From the NCBI GenBank assembly GCA_002887195.1, contig PJAB01001211.1, positions 1 to 16,286 of the forward strand: a stretch of 16,286 nucleotides of DNA, read 5' to 3'. Numbering within the stretch: position 1 is the stretch's first letter; each line of letters starts with the position of its first letter. This document shows, piece by piece, positions 8,048-16,286 of the stretch. Both the position numbers and the translations under genes were made by a program. The stretch comes from Chrysochromulina parva. Its lineage: Eukaryota; Haptophyta; Prymnesiales; Chrysochromulinaceae. A model generated the notes under the pieces. The model made no database searches, had not been told where the DNA came from, and saw only the letters and a program-made list of their open reading frames with translations.

Positions 8048-8193
8048 ATGAGGGCGATTCTCGCGCCTTCAGATGTCGGGGTCGCCTGTCAATTCATGCA
8101 ATCGAATGAAAAAATAGTCGACGGGGCGATTCTCGTGCATGAGGGCGATTCTCGCGCCTTCAGGTGTGGGTCGCCTTTCATGCAATCGAAATG
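8048..8193. repeat. 91-bp tandem duplication in the leader of the lumen-protein gene
   Basis: The block beginning ATGAGGGCGATTCTCGCGCC at 8048 recurs at 8139 with few changes and a small deletion; both copies end near CATGCAATCGAA. A shorter GGGCGATTCTCG copy sits at 8124. The repeat lies 30-180 bases upstream of the start codon, so it probably overlaps the promoter or 5' leader. The upstream ATGs in it precede the better start at 8226. Confidence 0.8.
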
Positions 8194-8225
8194 AAAATGA
8201 AAATGAGTCGCGCACTTCCAAGGTC

Positions 8226-8657
8226 ATGCTCATGAGACTAATCGTCGCTGCGGCGCTCATTGCATCTGGCGATGCGCTCAACGTGCCCGTCGTGGGCATG
8301 TCTCGTCGTGCGGCCTTCGCCAAGGCCACCGCGCTGATCCCGCTCGTGCCTCTCGCCGCGTTCGCCGAGTACAAGCAGGCGTCAGATGCTGAGGTCTACG
8401 GACGCGCAGACGCGGGCAAGCTCGACGCCGCCCGCGTCATCGAGCGTGCCAAGGCGGGCAAGCTCGTCGACGGCTCGGGCGCCACTTGCTCCGAGCTCAA
8501 CGGCATCATCGCGGTCGACCGCAGCGCTCTCCAGTTCGAGAAGGACAAGCTCGAGGCCATGCCCAACAACCCCGCGCAGAAGAAGGTCGTCGAGGACTTA
8601 AAGAAGGTGATCGCGGCCCAGATCAAGAAGCTGAATCAATTGTCTTATGGTTGCTGA
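8226..8657 (+). CDS. Small thylakoid-lumen protein, possibly a photosystem-associated extrinsic subunit
   Basis: 143 residues, single exon. The N-terminus has the two-part leader expected of secondary plastids. A signal peptide (MLMRLIVAAALIASGDAL) is followed by a short stretch, then SRRAAFAKATALIPLVPLAAFA: a twin-arginine and hydrophobic core ending in an AFA cleavage site at about residue 47. The predicted mature protein is about 96 residues, lysine- and alanine-rich, and mostly helical (KLDAARVIERAKAGKLVDG; KKVVEDLKKVIAAQIKKL). It has two cysteines, one in TCSEL and one at the very end (YGC). This resembles small helical-bundle extrinsic photosystem II proteins of the PsbQ'/Psb31 kind, but I cannot confirm the family. 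I chose the ATG at 8226 because the hydrophobic signal starts there; the ATG at 8232 works equally well. Confidence 0.8.
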   Translation: MLMRLIVAAALIASGDALNVPVVGMSRRAAFAKATALIPLVPLAAFAEYKQASDAEVYGRADAGKLDAARVIERAKAGKLVDGSGATCSELNGIIAVDRSALQFEKDKLEAMPNNPAQKKVVEDLKKVIAAQIKKLNQLSYGC

Positions 8658-8666
8658 AACGCTCAC

Positions 8667-9008
8667 GAGGAAGGCGAGCTCGCGCCACAGAGACCGCACG
8701 ACCCGAGTCGCTGGGAGGGTCTTGAGGTTGGATAACAGCCGGTTGCTGGAGCGCACGTTGATCCAGTCCTGGTAATCGTATTCATCGCGGCGCGTCTGGC
8801 GCGACATCTCTTTGTAGAGGTCGGTCTCCGACAAGATCGCGAGGAGCGAGGCCGAGTCGAGCTCCTCTTTTGTGATGATGCCGTCGCCGTCTGCATCAAG
8901 CAGGGACGGACCCTCAAGACCGTATGCGTTATAGTTCCGCATAGTCCCGACCGTATAGTTCTTCCCGAGACGCGTGATCTCCCGGCCGCCATCAAAGCGG
9001 GGTAGCCG
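8667..9008 (-). pseudogene. Exon of an EF-hand, possibly bestrophin-like gene; rest not found
   Basis: On the minus strand an acceptor-like GCCGCGCACAG precedes 9008 and a good donor (GTGAGC, 8666-8661) follows 8667. The 114-codon exon contains a canonical EF-hand loop, DADGDGIITKEELD. After this come SRQTRRDEYDYQDWINVRSS, SNLKTLPATRV and RSLWRELAFL, which resemble the cytosolic segment before the first membrane helix of bestrophin-type anion channels. No later exons with membrane helices are visible below 8667, where the convergent lumen-protein gene begins. The piece is therefore probably a truncated or relict gene, unless later exons lie beyond that gene. The EF-hand is clear; the bestrophin link is tentative. 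Confidence 0.45.
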
Positions 9009-9571
9009 ACTGTGCGCGGCATGAGGCAAAAGGCTAGACCACTTTCCGATAGGTGCCGGAAGGAGGGCCAGAGTCAGCACGGGCCCACTCGACCGCTTCC
9101 TCCCTCTTTCAAAAGTCGAACAGTGCCGATCGCCGGCAACGATCGCGGCCGAGCACGCAGGCGGCCGAGTGGCAGCTTTTGCGTTTGAGCTCCATACGCG
9201 CACACCGCGTGGGCGTTGCTTGTGCTAATCTTCATATCTTCCGGAGATTAATTTCCCAGAGACGCCGCTCAGTAGGAGCGGCTCCAAATCTGAGGGTGAA
9301 AACGTCTGTCGGAGTCCGCTAACCGCTATCGATCGACAGGCTGGGAGCGGTAACTGTCGTCAGGATCAGCCCCGCGCACGCACTCGAGATACACCTCCAC
9401 CTGACTGCCCATGGCGCTCAGGGCGCGTGTTGTCTCGGCCTTCAGCAGGTCGTCAGGTCTTGTTTGACTTGACTTGACTTCACTTGCTCGACACGGCGCG
9501 CGGGCTTCTCAAAGCCGAGCAAAGGCCGATCCGCGCCGATACGAAACAGGGCGTAAAGGGCGTCCGATCAT
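9009..9571. other. Gap with a possible minus-strand coding remnant
   Basis: No complete gene is supported. On the minus strand 9455-9325 reads as about 43 codons ending in TAG, with protein-like composition (LLKAETTRALSAMG, VEVYLECVRGADPDDSYR). It could be the last exon of a lost gene, but it is short enough to be chance. A GACTT repeat (TTGACTTGACTTGACTTCACTT) sits at about 9465-9486. The 5' end of the next + strand gene must lie here; an in-frame TAA at 9554 limits its extension. Confidence 0.35.
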
Positions 9572-10945
9572 ATGCCGCGCAAGCTGAAGTACAACGCGGG
9601 CCATTACGAGAGCAGCGCGTGCCACGGCCTGGGCACGGCCGGCGGCGTCTGCCCTGCCATGCTGCTGCCGTGCATGATCCTTGGCGACGTGCGCTCCATC
9701 GTGCCGTCGCAGCTCCTGCCCACAGTCAACTGCTCGATCATGCTACTTCACGGCCTAGGCTTCAACCCGTCGTTCATACCGATCGATGCGAAGATGCTGC
9801 CTGCGGGCCTGAACCTTGCGCGGCCACCAGCTTACCTCGTGTCCGACCGGTATCACTCGATCAACAAGCAGGTGAAGTGCGAAAACCGGGCCCTGCACAG
9901 GAAGGTGCTGGACGACAGCAGCAATCCCGTCGGCGAGACGAGGTTGTCGCTTCTGGACAACAACTTCCGCAACCTCGGCCGTGCAATAGTGCGGAGTGAG
10001 GGCTGCGTCAAGGGAGTCTACCGCATCGGCGACGCGCGCTTGCTCCGGGTGGAGAATAGCAGCGTCATTTTCTTCGCGTACACCAACTTCTGGTCAAGCC
10101 ATTGCCAGAAGCGCAAGGGCTACTTTATCACCCCCCTCAACCTGACACGGTCGCCCAGGCCCACGTCTCAGCGCCCGGCGCCGGACCAGCGTACGGGCGA
10201 GGCGGCGAGGCGGAGGCCGAAGTTGCATCCCGTGGCCGCTGAGGTGGACGGGCGCGACGGTCTTTTCGTGGCCACTATGAGGCACACGAGCAGCGATACC
10301 GCCGGACGCACCGACTCCGGGTTGCAGGAACTCACGGCGCCACGCAATGGCGGGGTGCTCTTGCGACGCGACGGCACCGTGGCGGAGCTCGTGCACGTTG
10401 CACCCAAGACGACCTTCTGGTCGGTGCCGCTCAGTCCACAGGAGCTCGCCACGGGAGAGATGGACCAACGCCGCTTGGCGCACGGCGAGGTGCGCGCAGA
10501 GAAGCTTCTCGCCGCGAGCGCGCCGCGAAGCTTCTCGGCCAACGTGCACAACTCGATCCATCCGATCTGGGTGGAGGAATTCAACGAGTATCTGGCCGTG
10601 GGCCACATCCACTACCTGCCGCGTAAGGACGACCCAGGATCCTACGAGTTCGGCTCCTCGTACCGCCAGATTTTGTTCACGATCGACGATGCGAATCTCA
10701 GCGTCCGCCGCTTCTCGCGCGAGTTGTGCCTGCCGTCCTTGGAGAGCAGCGGCGAGGGCAACAGGCGAATCGACACGGAGGACCGCGCAGTCTGCGACGG
10801 GGTGCAGTTTGTCATGAGCGCCTTCCGCCAAGGGCCGACTACGTTCCATTTCTCGTATGGTATCAACGACTGCGAGTCAGCCTTGCTGACGCTTTCGCTG
10901 TCGAGGATCCGAGAGCTGCTCGAGTTCTCCAACGATCAGCCCTAG
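9572..10945 (+). CDS. Uncharacterised protein, possibly a beta-propeller glycosidase/glycosyltransferase-like fold
   Basis: 457 residues in one exon, from the ATG at 9572 (in-frame TAA 18 bases upstream) to the TAG at 10943. Landmarks: PRKLKYNAGHYESSACHG at the start, HGLGFNPSFIPID near residue 60, DARLLRVENSSVIFFAYTNFW near residue 160, VHNSIHPIWVEEFNEYLAVGH near residue 325, FGSSYRQILFTID near 360, and FHFSYGINDCESALLTLSL near 430. The spaced NPS, D-A-R, H-P and YGIND motifs recall carbohydrate-active proteins of five-bladed propeller type (GH130-like), and similar unnamed proteins are common in algae. I infer this from motif spacing only. There is no signal peptide or membrane segment, unless an upstream exon supplies one. 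A basic low-complexity insert at about residues 195-220 (QRPAPDQRTGEAARRRPK) looks disordered. Confidence 0.75.
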   Translation: MPRKLKYNAGHYESSACHGLGTAGGVCPAMLLPCMILGDVRSIVPSQLLPTVNCSIMLLHGLGFNPSFIPIDAKMLPAGLNLARPPAYLVSDRYHSINKQVKCENRALHRKVLDDSSNPVGETRLSLLDNNFRNLGRAIVRSEGCVKGVYRIGDARLLRVENSSVIFFAYTNFWSSHCQKRKGYFITPLNLTRSPRPTSQRPAPDQRTGEAARRRPKLHPVAAEVDGRDGLFVATMRHTSSDTAGRTDSGLQELTAPRNGGVLLRRDGTVAELVHVAPKTTFWSVPLSPQELATGEMDQRRLAHGEVRAEKLLAASAPRSFSANVHNSIHPIWVEEFNEYLAVGHIHYLPRKDDPGSYEFGSSYRQILFTIDDANLSVRRFSRELCLPSLESSGEGNRRIDTEDRAVCDGVQFVMSAFRQGPTTFHFSYGINDCESALLTLSLSRIRELLEFSNDQP

Positions 10946-11202
10946 CGGTCCACGAGACTCGAGCGACTTGATTGATTCGGCTTTTCCATTTGGCCATTTG
11001 CGGCTTGAGGAGGCGGAAGCGGCAGCGGGACGCGGACGGCGGGTGGGAGGGCAACCTTTCAACGCAACCCCGGCGCCCGCGCCCCCCGAAGATGGTTTTT
11101 TGACGTGGATGCGATCATCATGTATCGTTTATACTTGTACATACTTCAACGGCAGAGAGTTGTTAGAGACTTAGAGTGTCACACGACTAGAGTTATCAGT
11201 TT
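10946..11202. other. Convergent 3' region between the + strand gene and the kinesin gene
   Basis: About 257 bases lie between two stop codons on opposite strands. There is an AT-rich part around 11095-11165, where 3' end formation for both genes is plausible. No AATAAA is seen. No coding sequence is supported. Confidence 0.45.
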
Positions 11203-11659
11203 TCAGTCCGCCGTAGCGCTTGCTGGTGGCCACGTGCCACCCGTCGAGTAGCCACCGAGGAGGTTCAAGAGAGGGCTTCGCTGTCGCGCCGGGCTGGGCG
11301 GCTTGTGCGAGGCATGGCGCTCGACAGCGTTGCTGCCCGGACGCTGCTCCGACGGGATGCGACCGTTCACACCGTGAGCGCCGGCCGCACCGTGAGTGCT
11401 CACGCCGGCCGAACTCCGGCCGGTGAGCGAGCTTAGCATGCGTCCGATGCTGCTGCCCCGTAAGAGCCGATCGATCGATCCTTCGCCGCGGGACGGCTGG
11501 CGTAGCGCCCCTGGCCAAGGACCGCTCCAGCCGGCCTCTCTCGTGTCCTGCGCGTCCGCCAAGGTCTCGCCGTCGCCGGCGGTAGCGCCGTCGTCAGCGG
11601 CACCGTCGCTCAATCGTCGGTCGAAGGCCAAAGCCACCTTGACGTCGTCCAGCTCCGTA

Positions 11660-11692
<33 letters not shown>

Positions 11693-14650
11693 GTTTCGAG
11701 CAGCCGCAGCTCAGCCACGAGCTGCTCGCGCTCGCGTCGGTGCCGCCCGACCATCGTCTGCGTCTCACGAAGCACCTGGCCGAATCGCGTCGCCGAATGG
11801 CGCATCATCGCGGGGACCAGCTGCGCGAGGTAGTGGGCACGCTGCTGGCCGCCTTGTCCATGCACGGCCGCCTTGTCCGCGCCGGCGGCGCCGCCGGTGG
11901 TGGTGGTGCCCGCGGCGGCGCCCCGCTGAGCGACCGCTCCCTCGATCTCCGCCTGCTCGGCACTCCGTACAGCGGCTTCGGCCGCAAGCCGCTCGAGCCA
12001 CGGCGCGCTGCGTTGGGCACTCCAACCGTGCTGCTCACTCGTGTGGATAAGGTCGCGCAACTGCTCCGCCATCAGAGACATGGCTTGCTGGCTCGCATGC
12101 ACCTGATGAAGGGGGCAATCAGCATGCAATCAGCATGCAATCAGCATGCAATCAGCGTGCAATCAGAGACATGGCTTGCTGGTTCGCATGTACCTCGGCG
12201 CGCAGCACGGCATTCTCCCACAGCGCCGCCGCCGCCTCAGCACGCTCCGTCGAGGGTAGCCCTTCAAGGAAGGCCTCGCGCGTCAAATGGAGCGATCTCC
12301 GGTTGTGCTCGAGCGCCGTCTCGAGCTCCTTGCGCTGCTGCTCCTCCGCGCCCTCGGACGCCGACGCGCCCCCTTCGCCGAGCCCGATGGCGGCGGCCCA
12401 CGAAGTCCCCACAGACTGGCCCTCGGCAGCTTGGCGTAGCTGCCCACGCCAGCGCTTCGCCTGGGCCTGAGCCCGCTCGTCGACGAGGCCAGTGCGCTCG
12501 GCGAGTAGGCCGGCGAGGTCGAGCTGCAGCTCGCGCACCTGATGAGGGAGGCAATCAAGAGGTCCTCAGAGGCCATCAAGAGGCAATCAAGAGGTCCTCA
12601 GAGGCCATCAAGAGGTCCTCAGAGGCCATCAAGAGGCAATCAAGAGGTCCTCAGAGGCCATCAAGAGGTCCTCAGAGGCCATCAAGAGGTCCTCAGAGGC
12701 CATCCGAGGCAATCGAGAGGTCATCCTAGGCGAGGGGTCGAGCTGCAGCTCTCGCACCGCCTCCTTCTCGAGCTGATCAAGGACCGCATGTGCCTCCGCC
12801 CAGGCCGTGTTCTGCGTGAGCGACTGCCACAGCTGCTCGGGAAGGCGCTTCTGCCTCTGGTGTGAATGTGAATGTGAATGCGGCGAGGCGGTGGGGCTCG
12901 CTGGTAGTGGCAGCGCCGGAAGCGAGGAGGGGGCCGCGGGCGAGGAGGCGGACGAGCCCGTCGCTGGTAAGCGTGCCGACATTGACACTCCGCCACCGTC
13001 GCCGCTGTCCGCCGTCGATGGGCGGCGTCGCTCCAGGTCCGCCCTGGCTGCGCCTATCAGTGCCCCTGCATACCCAGCGCGAGGGGAGGCGCCGAGATGG
13101 GCGCCGAGCCCACGGCTGCCGCCGCCAGAGGGTGGCGAGGCATGCACGGGTCGGCCCGCCGGCCGCCCGAGATTGGGCCCGAGATTGGGCCCGAGATTGG
13201 GCCCGAGATTGGGCCCGAGATTGGGTGCGAGATCGCGGCCGCTCGCTCGGGCAGAGCTTGGAGTGCTGTTGAGGCCACCGCCCGCAGTGCGCGGAGCCGT
13301 CGGCGTACTGACGCTCTTCGGACGGAGCGCGGGCGCCTGGGCCGTCGCGTGGCGCGCTCCGGCTCGAGCGCCACTGCCGCCTACGGCGGCGGCGGCGGCG
13401 GCGGCGGCGGTGCCGCCGGCGCCGGCGCCGGCTCCCGCGGCTGCGCCTCCCTTGTTGCGCCAGATCGCACCTCCCATTCGTTGGCCGTTAGCGGCGGCGC
13501 TCGAGGTGGGAGTGAGCAGCGGCGGCGCGTGCTGCAGCCCTCCCACGAGTGACTGGCGCAGCTCGCGCACCAGCTGCAGCTGCTCGGCCGCTGGGGGCGC
13601 TCTCTGCACCGTGATCGTCATCTCCTTTGTTCGGATGTTCTTGGCGCGGTTGGCATACTTGAGTGAGTTGAGAGTTTCGTCGAACTGATCGGAGGCGGGG
13701 GAGACGTTGGTGATCATCACCGTCTTGCAGTGGCCGCCCAGGCTGTCCTTGAGCAGCCGCGTGAGCTTCGAGTCGCGGTAGGGCACGTGGCCGAGCCGCT
13801 TCGTCTTGTCGGCGAGCGCGTTGATGCAGTTGGCGAGCGCGAGCAGCGAGCGGTTGATGTTGGCGCCCTCGGTGAGCCGCTTGCCCGCGTTGCCCGTCTT
13901 CGCCGCGCGCTCTGAGCCGGCGAGGTCGATCATCGAGAGCTTGCCCACGCGCGTCGCGGGCCGCTCCTCGAAGCGCTCCTTGGACTCCACGATCAGCTGC
14001 AGCACTGCATGCGACCTCGAGGAGACCTCGTTGACGTTGGTCGATTCGGTGGTGCGGTAGAGGTTGCCCTTGTAGATGAGCGCCTCGAGCTCGGCACGCG
14101 AGCCCACCGTCACGCGCGACGCGCCCGCCACGAACGTGCCCTTCCCGGGCGCCTCACGCACATCGAGATCGGAGTTCGTCGGCTCGAACAGGTCCTGGAT
14201 CGCCTCGTTGTAGATCTCGACGTACTGGACCGACACAGAGAGGCTGTGCTCCTCGTCGAGGCCCGCGCGCTCGAAGAGCGCATCCATAGTCAGCAGCACG
14301 ACGCCGGGCGCCTCCGGCTGCCCCATCATCGTGAACGTTTTGCCGCTGCCGGTCGCGCCGTACGCGAAGACGCAGGCGTTCGCGCCGGCGAGCACGTCGT
14401 TGATTACACGCGCGGCGGTGCCATCGAAGACCTGCTGCTGCGTCATCGACTCGTCGAAGACGTGGTCGAAGGCGAACGACTTGTCCTTCGTGCGATCGAG
14501 CCGCAGGTAGTCTATGCCGCCCATCTTGTCGTCCGGATCGATGACGTTGATCTGCCGACCGTCCTGGCACGCGAGGACCGAAAACCAGCCGCGGTCGCGT
14601 TCCTTGCTCGAGAGCGGGCGCACGCGGACGGCCGTGGTGATGGCCGACAT
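11203..14650 (-). CDS. Kinesin motor protein, kinesin-8-like (3 exons)
   Basis: Exons on the minus strand: 14650-12758, 12538-12194, 12102-11203; the join gives 1045 codons in one frame. The motor domain is N-terminal. ATP-binding P-loop GATGSGKT at residues 98-105, switch I NEVSSRSH at 207-214, switch II DLAGSE at 242-247, then YRDSKLTRLLKDSLGG and YANRAKNIRTKE leading into the neck. The match in NVSPAS, SSRSHAVLQL and KGNLYRTTEST is closest to kinesin-8 (KIF18/19), motors that walk to microtubule plus ends and limit their length, often in spindles or cilia. After residue 350 there is a long Ala/Gly/Pro/Ser region with (NLGP)5 and polyalanine. Charged helical segments that may form coiled coil follow in exons 2-3 (RELQLDLAGLLAERTGLVDE; ERLAAEAAVRSAEQAEIEG), then a Pro-10 run and a Ser-rich tail. 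I use the ATG at 14650; an upstream GTG is not needed. Confidence 0.92.
12103..12193 (-). repeat. Kinesin intron 2, family B variant, flanked by a duplicated VHAxQQAMSL segment
   Basis: 91 bases. The intron opens GTACATGCGAACCAGCAAGC and the following exon GTGCATGCGAGCCAGCAAGC, so each encodes VHA(N/S)QQAMSL. Between them are four to five units of GCTGATTGCAT. The acceptor is CCCCCTTCATCAG. Splicing removes one copy of the duplication. Confidence 0.88.
12539..12757 (-). repeat. Kinesin intron 1, family B, flanked by a duplicated VRELQLD segment
   Basis: 219 bases. It begins GTGCGAGAGCTGCAGCTCGACC, and the next exon begins with almost the same bases, both encoding VRELQLD. Inside are repeats of about 10-12 bases (CATCAAGAGG/TCCTCAGAGGC on +). 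The acceptor is CCTCCCTCATCAG, identical to the acceptors of introns 8 and 9 in the TIR gene 6 kb away. Confidence 0.88.
13165..13224 (-). repeat. 12-bp coding minisatellite, five copies, encoding NLGP repeats
   Basis: Five perfect copies of GCCCGAGATTGG (+ strand) in kinesin exon 1. They encode tandem Asn-Leu-Gly-Pro in the disordered region after the motor. A sixth, diverged copy follows. Being in frame and perfect, it is probably recent and variable in length. Confidence 0.92.
13385..13410 (-). repeat. Trinucleotide run coding for polyalanine in the kinesin
   Basis: A GGC repeat of about eight to nine units on the + strand, read as Ala on the coding strand, lies inside the low-complexity region after the motor. 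A similar GGC run at 11662-11690 encodes ten prolines in exon 3. Both are likely length-variable. Confidence 0.85.
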
Positions 14651-15096
14651 GTCGACGAACACGGACGCGGCCGTGCCGTGTAGCCGAATAGGACGGTCGG
14701 CCTCTCAGCGCACACGTCCAAAGAGGAGCATCGCTCAACACAACGCTTCTTGCAAATATTAGAGCTCACCACAACGTTTCGTCCATGCACGTGAGCCGCT
14801 TTCTCATGTCGAAAGCATGCCCGACACAACCTGCTATGCACGTCAACCAATGAGGGGTGGACGTTCACGACGACGCGTTTTTCCTCGACACCTGTAACAC
14901 CGGTGGAGGGAGAGAGAGAGTGTGAGTGGTTTTGAGATGAAGATCCTTCGCAGAGGGGTTCCGAAGGTACCCAGCCCCCTTGCTGCGAACCTCAAAATGA
15001 AACCGCCGCTTCCTTTTTGCTTCCCTCCCGATCCATTTCGCACGTGCTCCGTTTGCTTCCCTCCCGATCCCGTCCGCGAACCAGACGCGGTCCGAG
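14651..15096. promoter_or_regulatory. Divergent promoter region between the kinesin and the ZIP gene
   Basis: About 446 bases separate the two start codons. Features seen: a (GA)n run at about 14908-14921, and a 19-base direct repeat TTTGCTTCCCTCCCGATCC at 15016-15034 and 15052-15070 (spacing 36), immediately upstream of the ZIP start. The repeated pyrimidine-rich element could be a factor-binding site or leader element; this is inferred from position alone. Confidence 0.45.
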
Positions 15097-16286
15097 ATGT
15101 CCAACTCGACGAGCGGTCCATGTGACGCCCCGATTGCGTGGGCATGCACGGAGAGGATACTCCCGGCAATCGGCGTGAGCATCGGTGCCGGCCTCGCCAC
15201 CTCGGTCGGCGGTGCGCTCGTCTTCTTCCCGCATTGTTTCAAGAGCATGCCGCAACAGATCGTGCTTGCCGTCGCGCTTGCAATCTCCGGAGGCGTGATG
15301 CTGTACGTCTCGTTCATCGAGATCTTCGTCAAGTCGCTCGCAGCCATATCTGCGTCCGATGCTGGCTTCAGCCAGGGCGGCGCCGTCGCGGTGACGACCA
15401 CCTGCTTCTTCTGCGGAATGCTTTTCTGCGCGCTGCTCGAGGTGCTCGTCGACCGGTTGAGCAGATGTGGCGGCGGTACACACGCGGATGTGTGCCCCGC
15501 GCACGGGTTCCCCGGTGGCCACTCGCATGAGAAGCAGCACGATTGCTCGACGGCCGATGAGGAGGCGGCGACGTCGACCTGTTCGGACGAGGCGTGTGGT
15601 GCAGGCAGCTCCACAGGGGCGGCAGCGGAGATGGAGGCCGCCGCTAAGGCCCTCCGAGCGGCGAATGCGAACGTCGCGCACGCGCATGAGCACCAACTGC
15701 CCGCGCGCATGCTCACGAGTCTGCAGAAGAAGCAGCAGCAAGCGCAGTCTGCCCTCGAGGCTGCCACGGAGGCCGCGCGGTGCGCGCAGGCCGCATTCAA
15801 AGCTGGGGCAGAGGTAGCGCAGGTCAAGGTGATGGTGCGATCGCACGACGCCATGGTGGTAGCGCACACCCACGATGCGGCGATCACAGCAGCCGACATG
15901 GCCGATGCCGAGGAGAAGAAGCGCCTCGGACGCATGGGCATCATGACCGCACTCGCCATCGGGATCCACAACTTCCCAGAGGGACTCGCGACCTTCTTGG
16001 CAACGGTCAATGACGCCCGGGTCGGCGCGAGCCTCGGCGTGGCAATCGCGGTGCACAACATCCCCGAGGGCGTGTGCGTCGCGATGCCCATCTACTATGC
16101 GACCGGTAGCCCGACCAAGGCCTTCTTTTGGTCGTTCCTGTCCGGGCTGTCGGAGCCGATCGGCGGCATCGCGGGCTTTGCCGTGCTGCAGCCCGTCTTC
16201 ACAGACCTGGTCTTTGGCATCGTCTTCTCGATGGTGGGCGGCATGATGGTCTTCATCGTGTGCCACGAGCTGCTGCCCGCGGCCCA
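15097..16286 (+). CDS. ZIP-family divalent metal transporter, ZupT-like (3' partial)
   Basis: Open from the ATG at 15097 to the window end, 396 codons so far, no intron. It opens with MSNSTSGPCD, then membrane segments AIGVSIGAGLATSVGGALVF, VLAVALAISGGVMLYVSFIE and TTTCFFCGMLFCALLEVLVD. The two ZIP signature helices carry HNFPEGLATF (about residue 292) and HNIPEGVCVAMPIYYATGS (about 320), whose His and Glu residues coordinate the metal. Further membrane helices follow to the cut. This pattern matches the bacterial ZupT branch, broad Zn/Fe/Mn/Co importers. The loop before the signature helices is unusually long, about 140 residues. It is Cys- and His-bearing (HGFPGGHSHEKQHDC, AHAHEH, AHTHD) and then Ala/Gln/Lys-rich and probably helical. 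The membrane (plasma membrane, vacuole or plastid) is not clear from the sequence. The C-terminus lies beyond the window. Confidence 0.93.
   Translation, partial: MSNSTSGPCDAPIAWACTERILPAIGVSIGAGLATSVGGALVFFPHCFKSMPQQIVLAVALAISGGVMLYVSFIEIFVKSLAAISASDAGFSQGGAVAVTTTCFFCGMLFCALLEVLVDRLSRCGGGTHADVCPAHGFPGGHSHEKQHDCSTADEEAATSTCSDEACGAGSSTGAAAEMEAAAKALRAANANVAHAHEHQLPARMLTSLQKKQQQAQSALEAATEAARCAQAAFKAGAEVAQVKVMVRSHDAMVVAHTHDAAITAADMADAEEKKRLGRMGIMTALAIGIHNFPEGLATFLATVNDARVGASLGVAIAVHNIPEGVCVAMPIYYATGSPTKAFFWSFLSGLSEPIGGIAGFAVLQPVFTDLVFGIVFSMVGGMMVFIVCHELLPAA

Noticed and set aside
9484..9999. 171-codon + strand frame overlapping the 9572 gene
   Set aside because: Its Arg/Pro-rich composition is that of an out-of-frame shadow; the 9572 frame has the motif-bearing sequence.
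12807..13688. 293-codon + strand frame
   Set aside because: It is antisense to the kinesin low-complexity region and is composed of Ala/Pro/Arg-rich shadow sequence.
14865..16266. Long minus-strand open frames of over 400 codons
   Set aside because: They are the reverse of the ZIP gene, whose + strand frame carries both HNxPEG signatures; GC-rich DNA gives long shadow frames.

Overview
This is a GC-rich eukaryotic nuclear window, most likely from a unicellular alga. It shows spliceosomal GT-AG introns, a kinesin motor, and a small thylakoid-lumen type protein with a two-part targeting leader. A secondary-plastid alga fits best. I lean to a haptophyte because of the TIR style, the GC content and the repeat-filled introns, but a pelagophyte or dinoflagellate relative is not excluded.

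Layout from left to right: the 3' end of an unrecognised + strand gene with an in-frame TGA (3-377); a gene-poor gap; a large 11-exon minus-strand gene (6374 down to 954); a frame-disrupted + strand Cys-rich gene (about 6574-7807); short repeats and a duplicated leader region upstream of a small thylakoid-lumen type protein gene (8226-8657, +); a minus-strand exon with an EF-hand that looks like a truncated bestrophin-type gene (9008-8667); a + strand gene for an uncharacterised, possibly beta-propeller protein (9572-10945); a 3-exon kinesin gene (14650 down to 11203, minus); and a ZIP-family metal transporter gene that leaves the window (15097 onward, +).

The large minus-strand gene is the centrepiece. 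Removing ten GT-AG introns gives one continuous frame of 1318 codons. It encodes seven copies of a Trp-rich repeat of about 107 residues, then a Ser/Ala-rich linker, one TIR domain and a low-complexity tail with a conserved-looking end. I know no named family with this repeat-plus-TIR architecture. The TIR has Gln where related TIRs carry the key Glu, so it may bind rather than cleave nucleotide.

The second main result concerns introns. Two sequence families fill them. Family A carries a GTGCTCACCACGGCGCC module with a TGCATGCA palindrome. Family B consists of 10-12 bp tandem units carrying CTGAT/CTAAT/TTGAT, usually ending CCTCCCTCATCAG. Family B occurs in both the TIR gene and the kinesin gene. 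Several introns are bounded by direct repeats that copy neighbouring exon sequence and contain the splice signal, as expected if they arose by tandem duplication. Two of these duplications leave in-frame alternative exons or acceptors. The genes show no operon-like logic.
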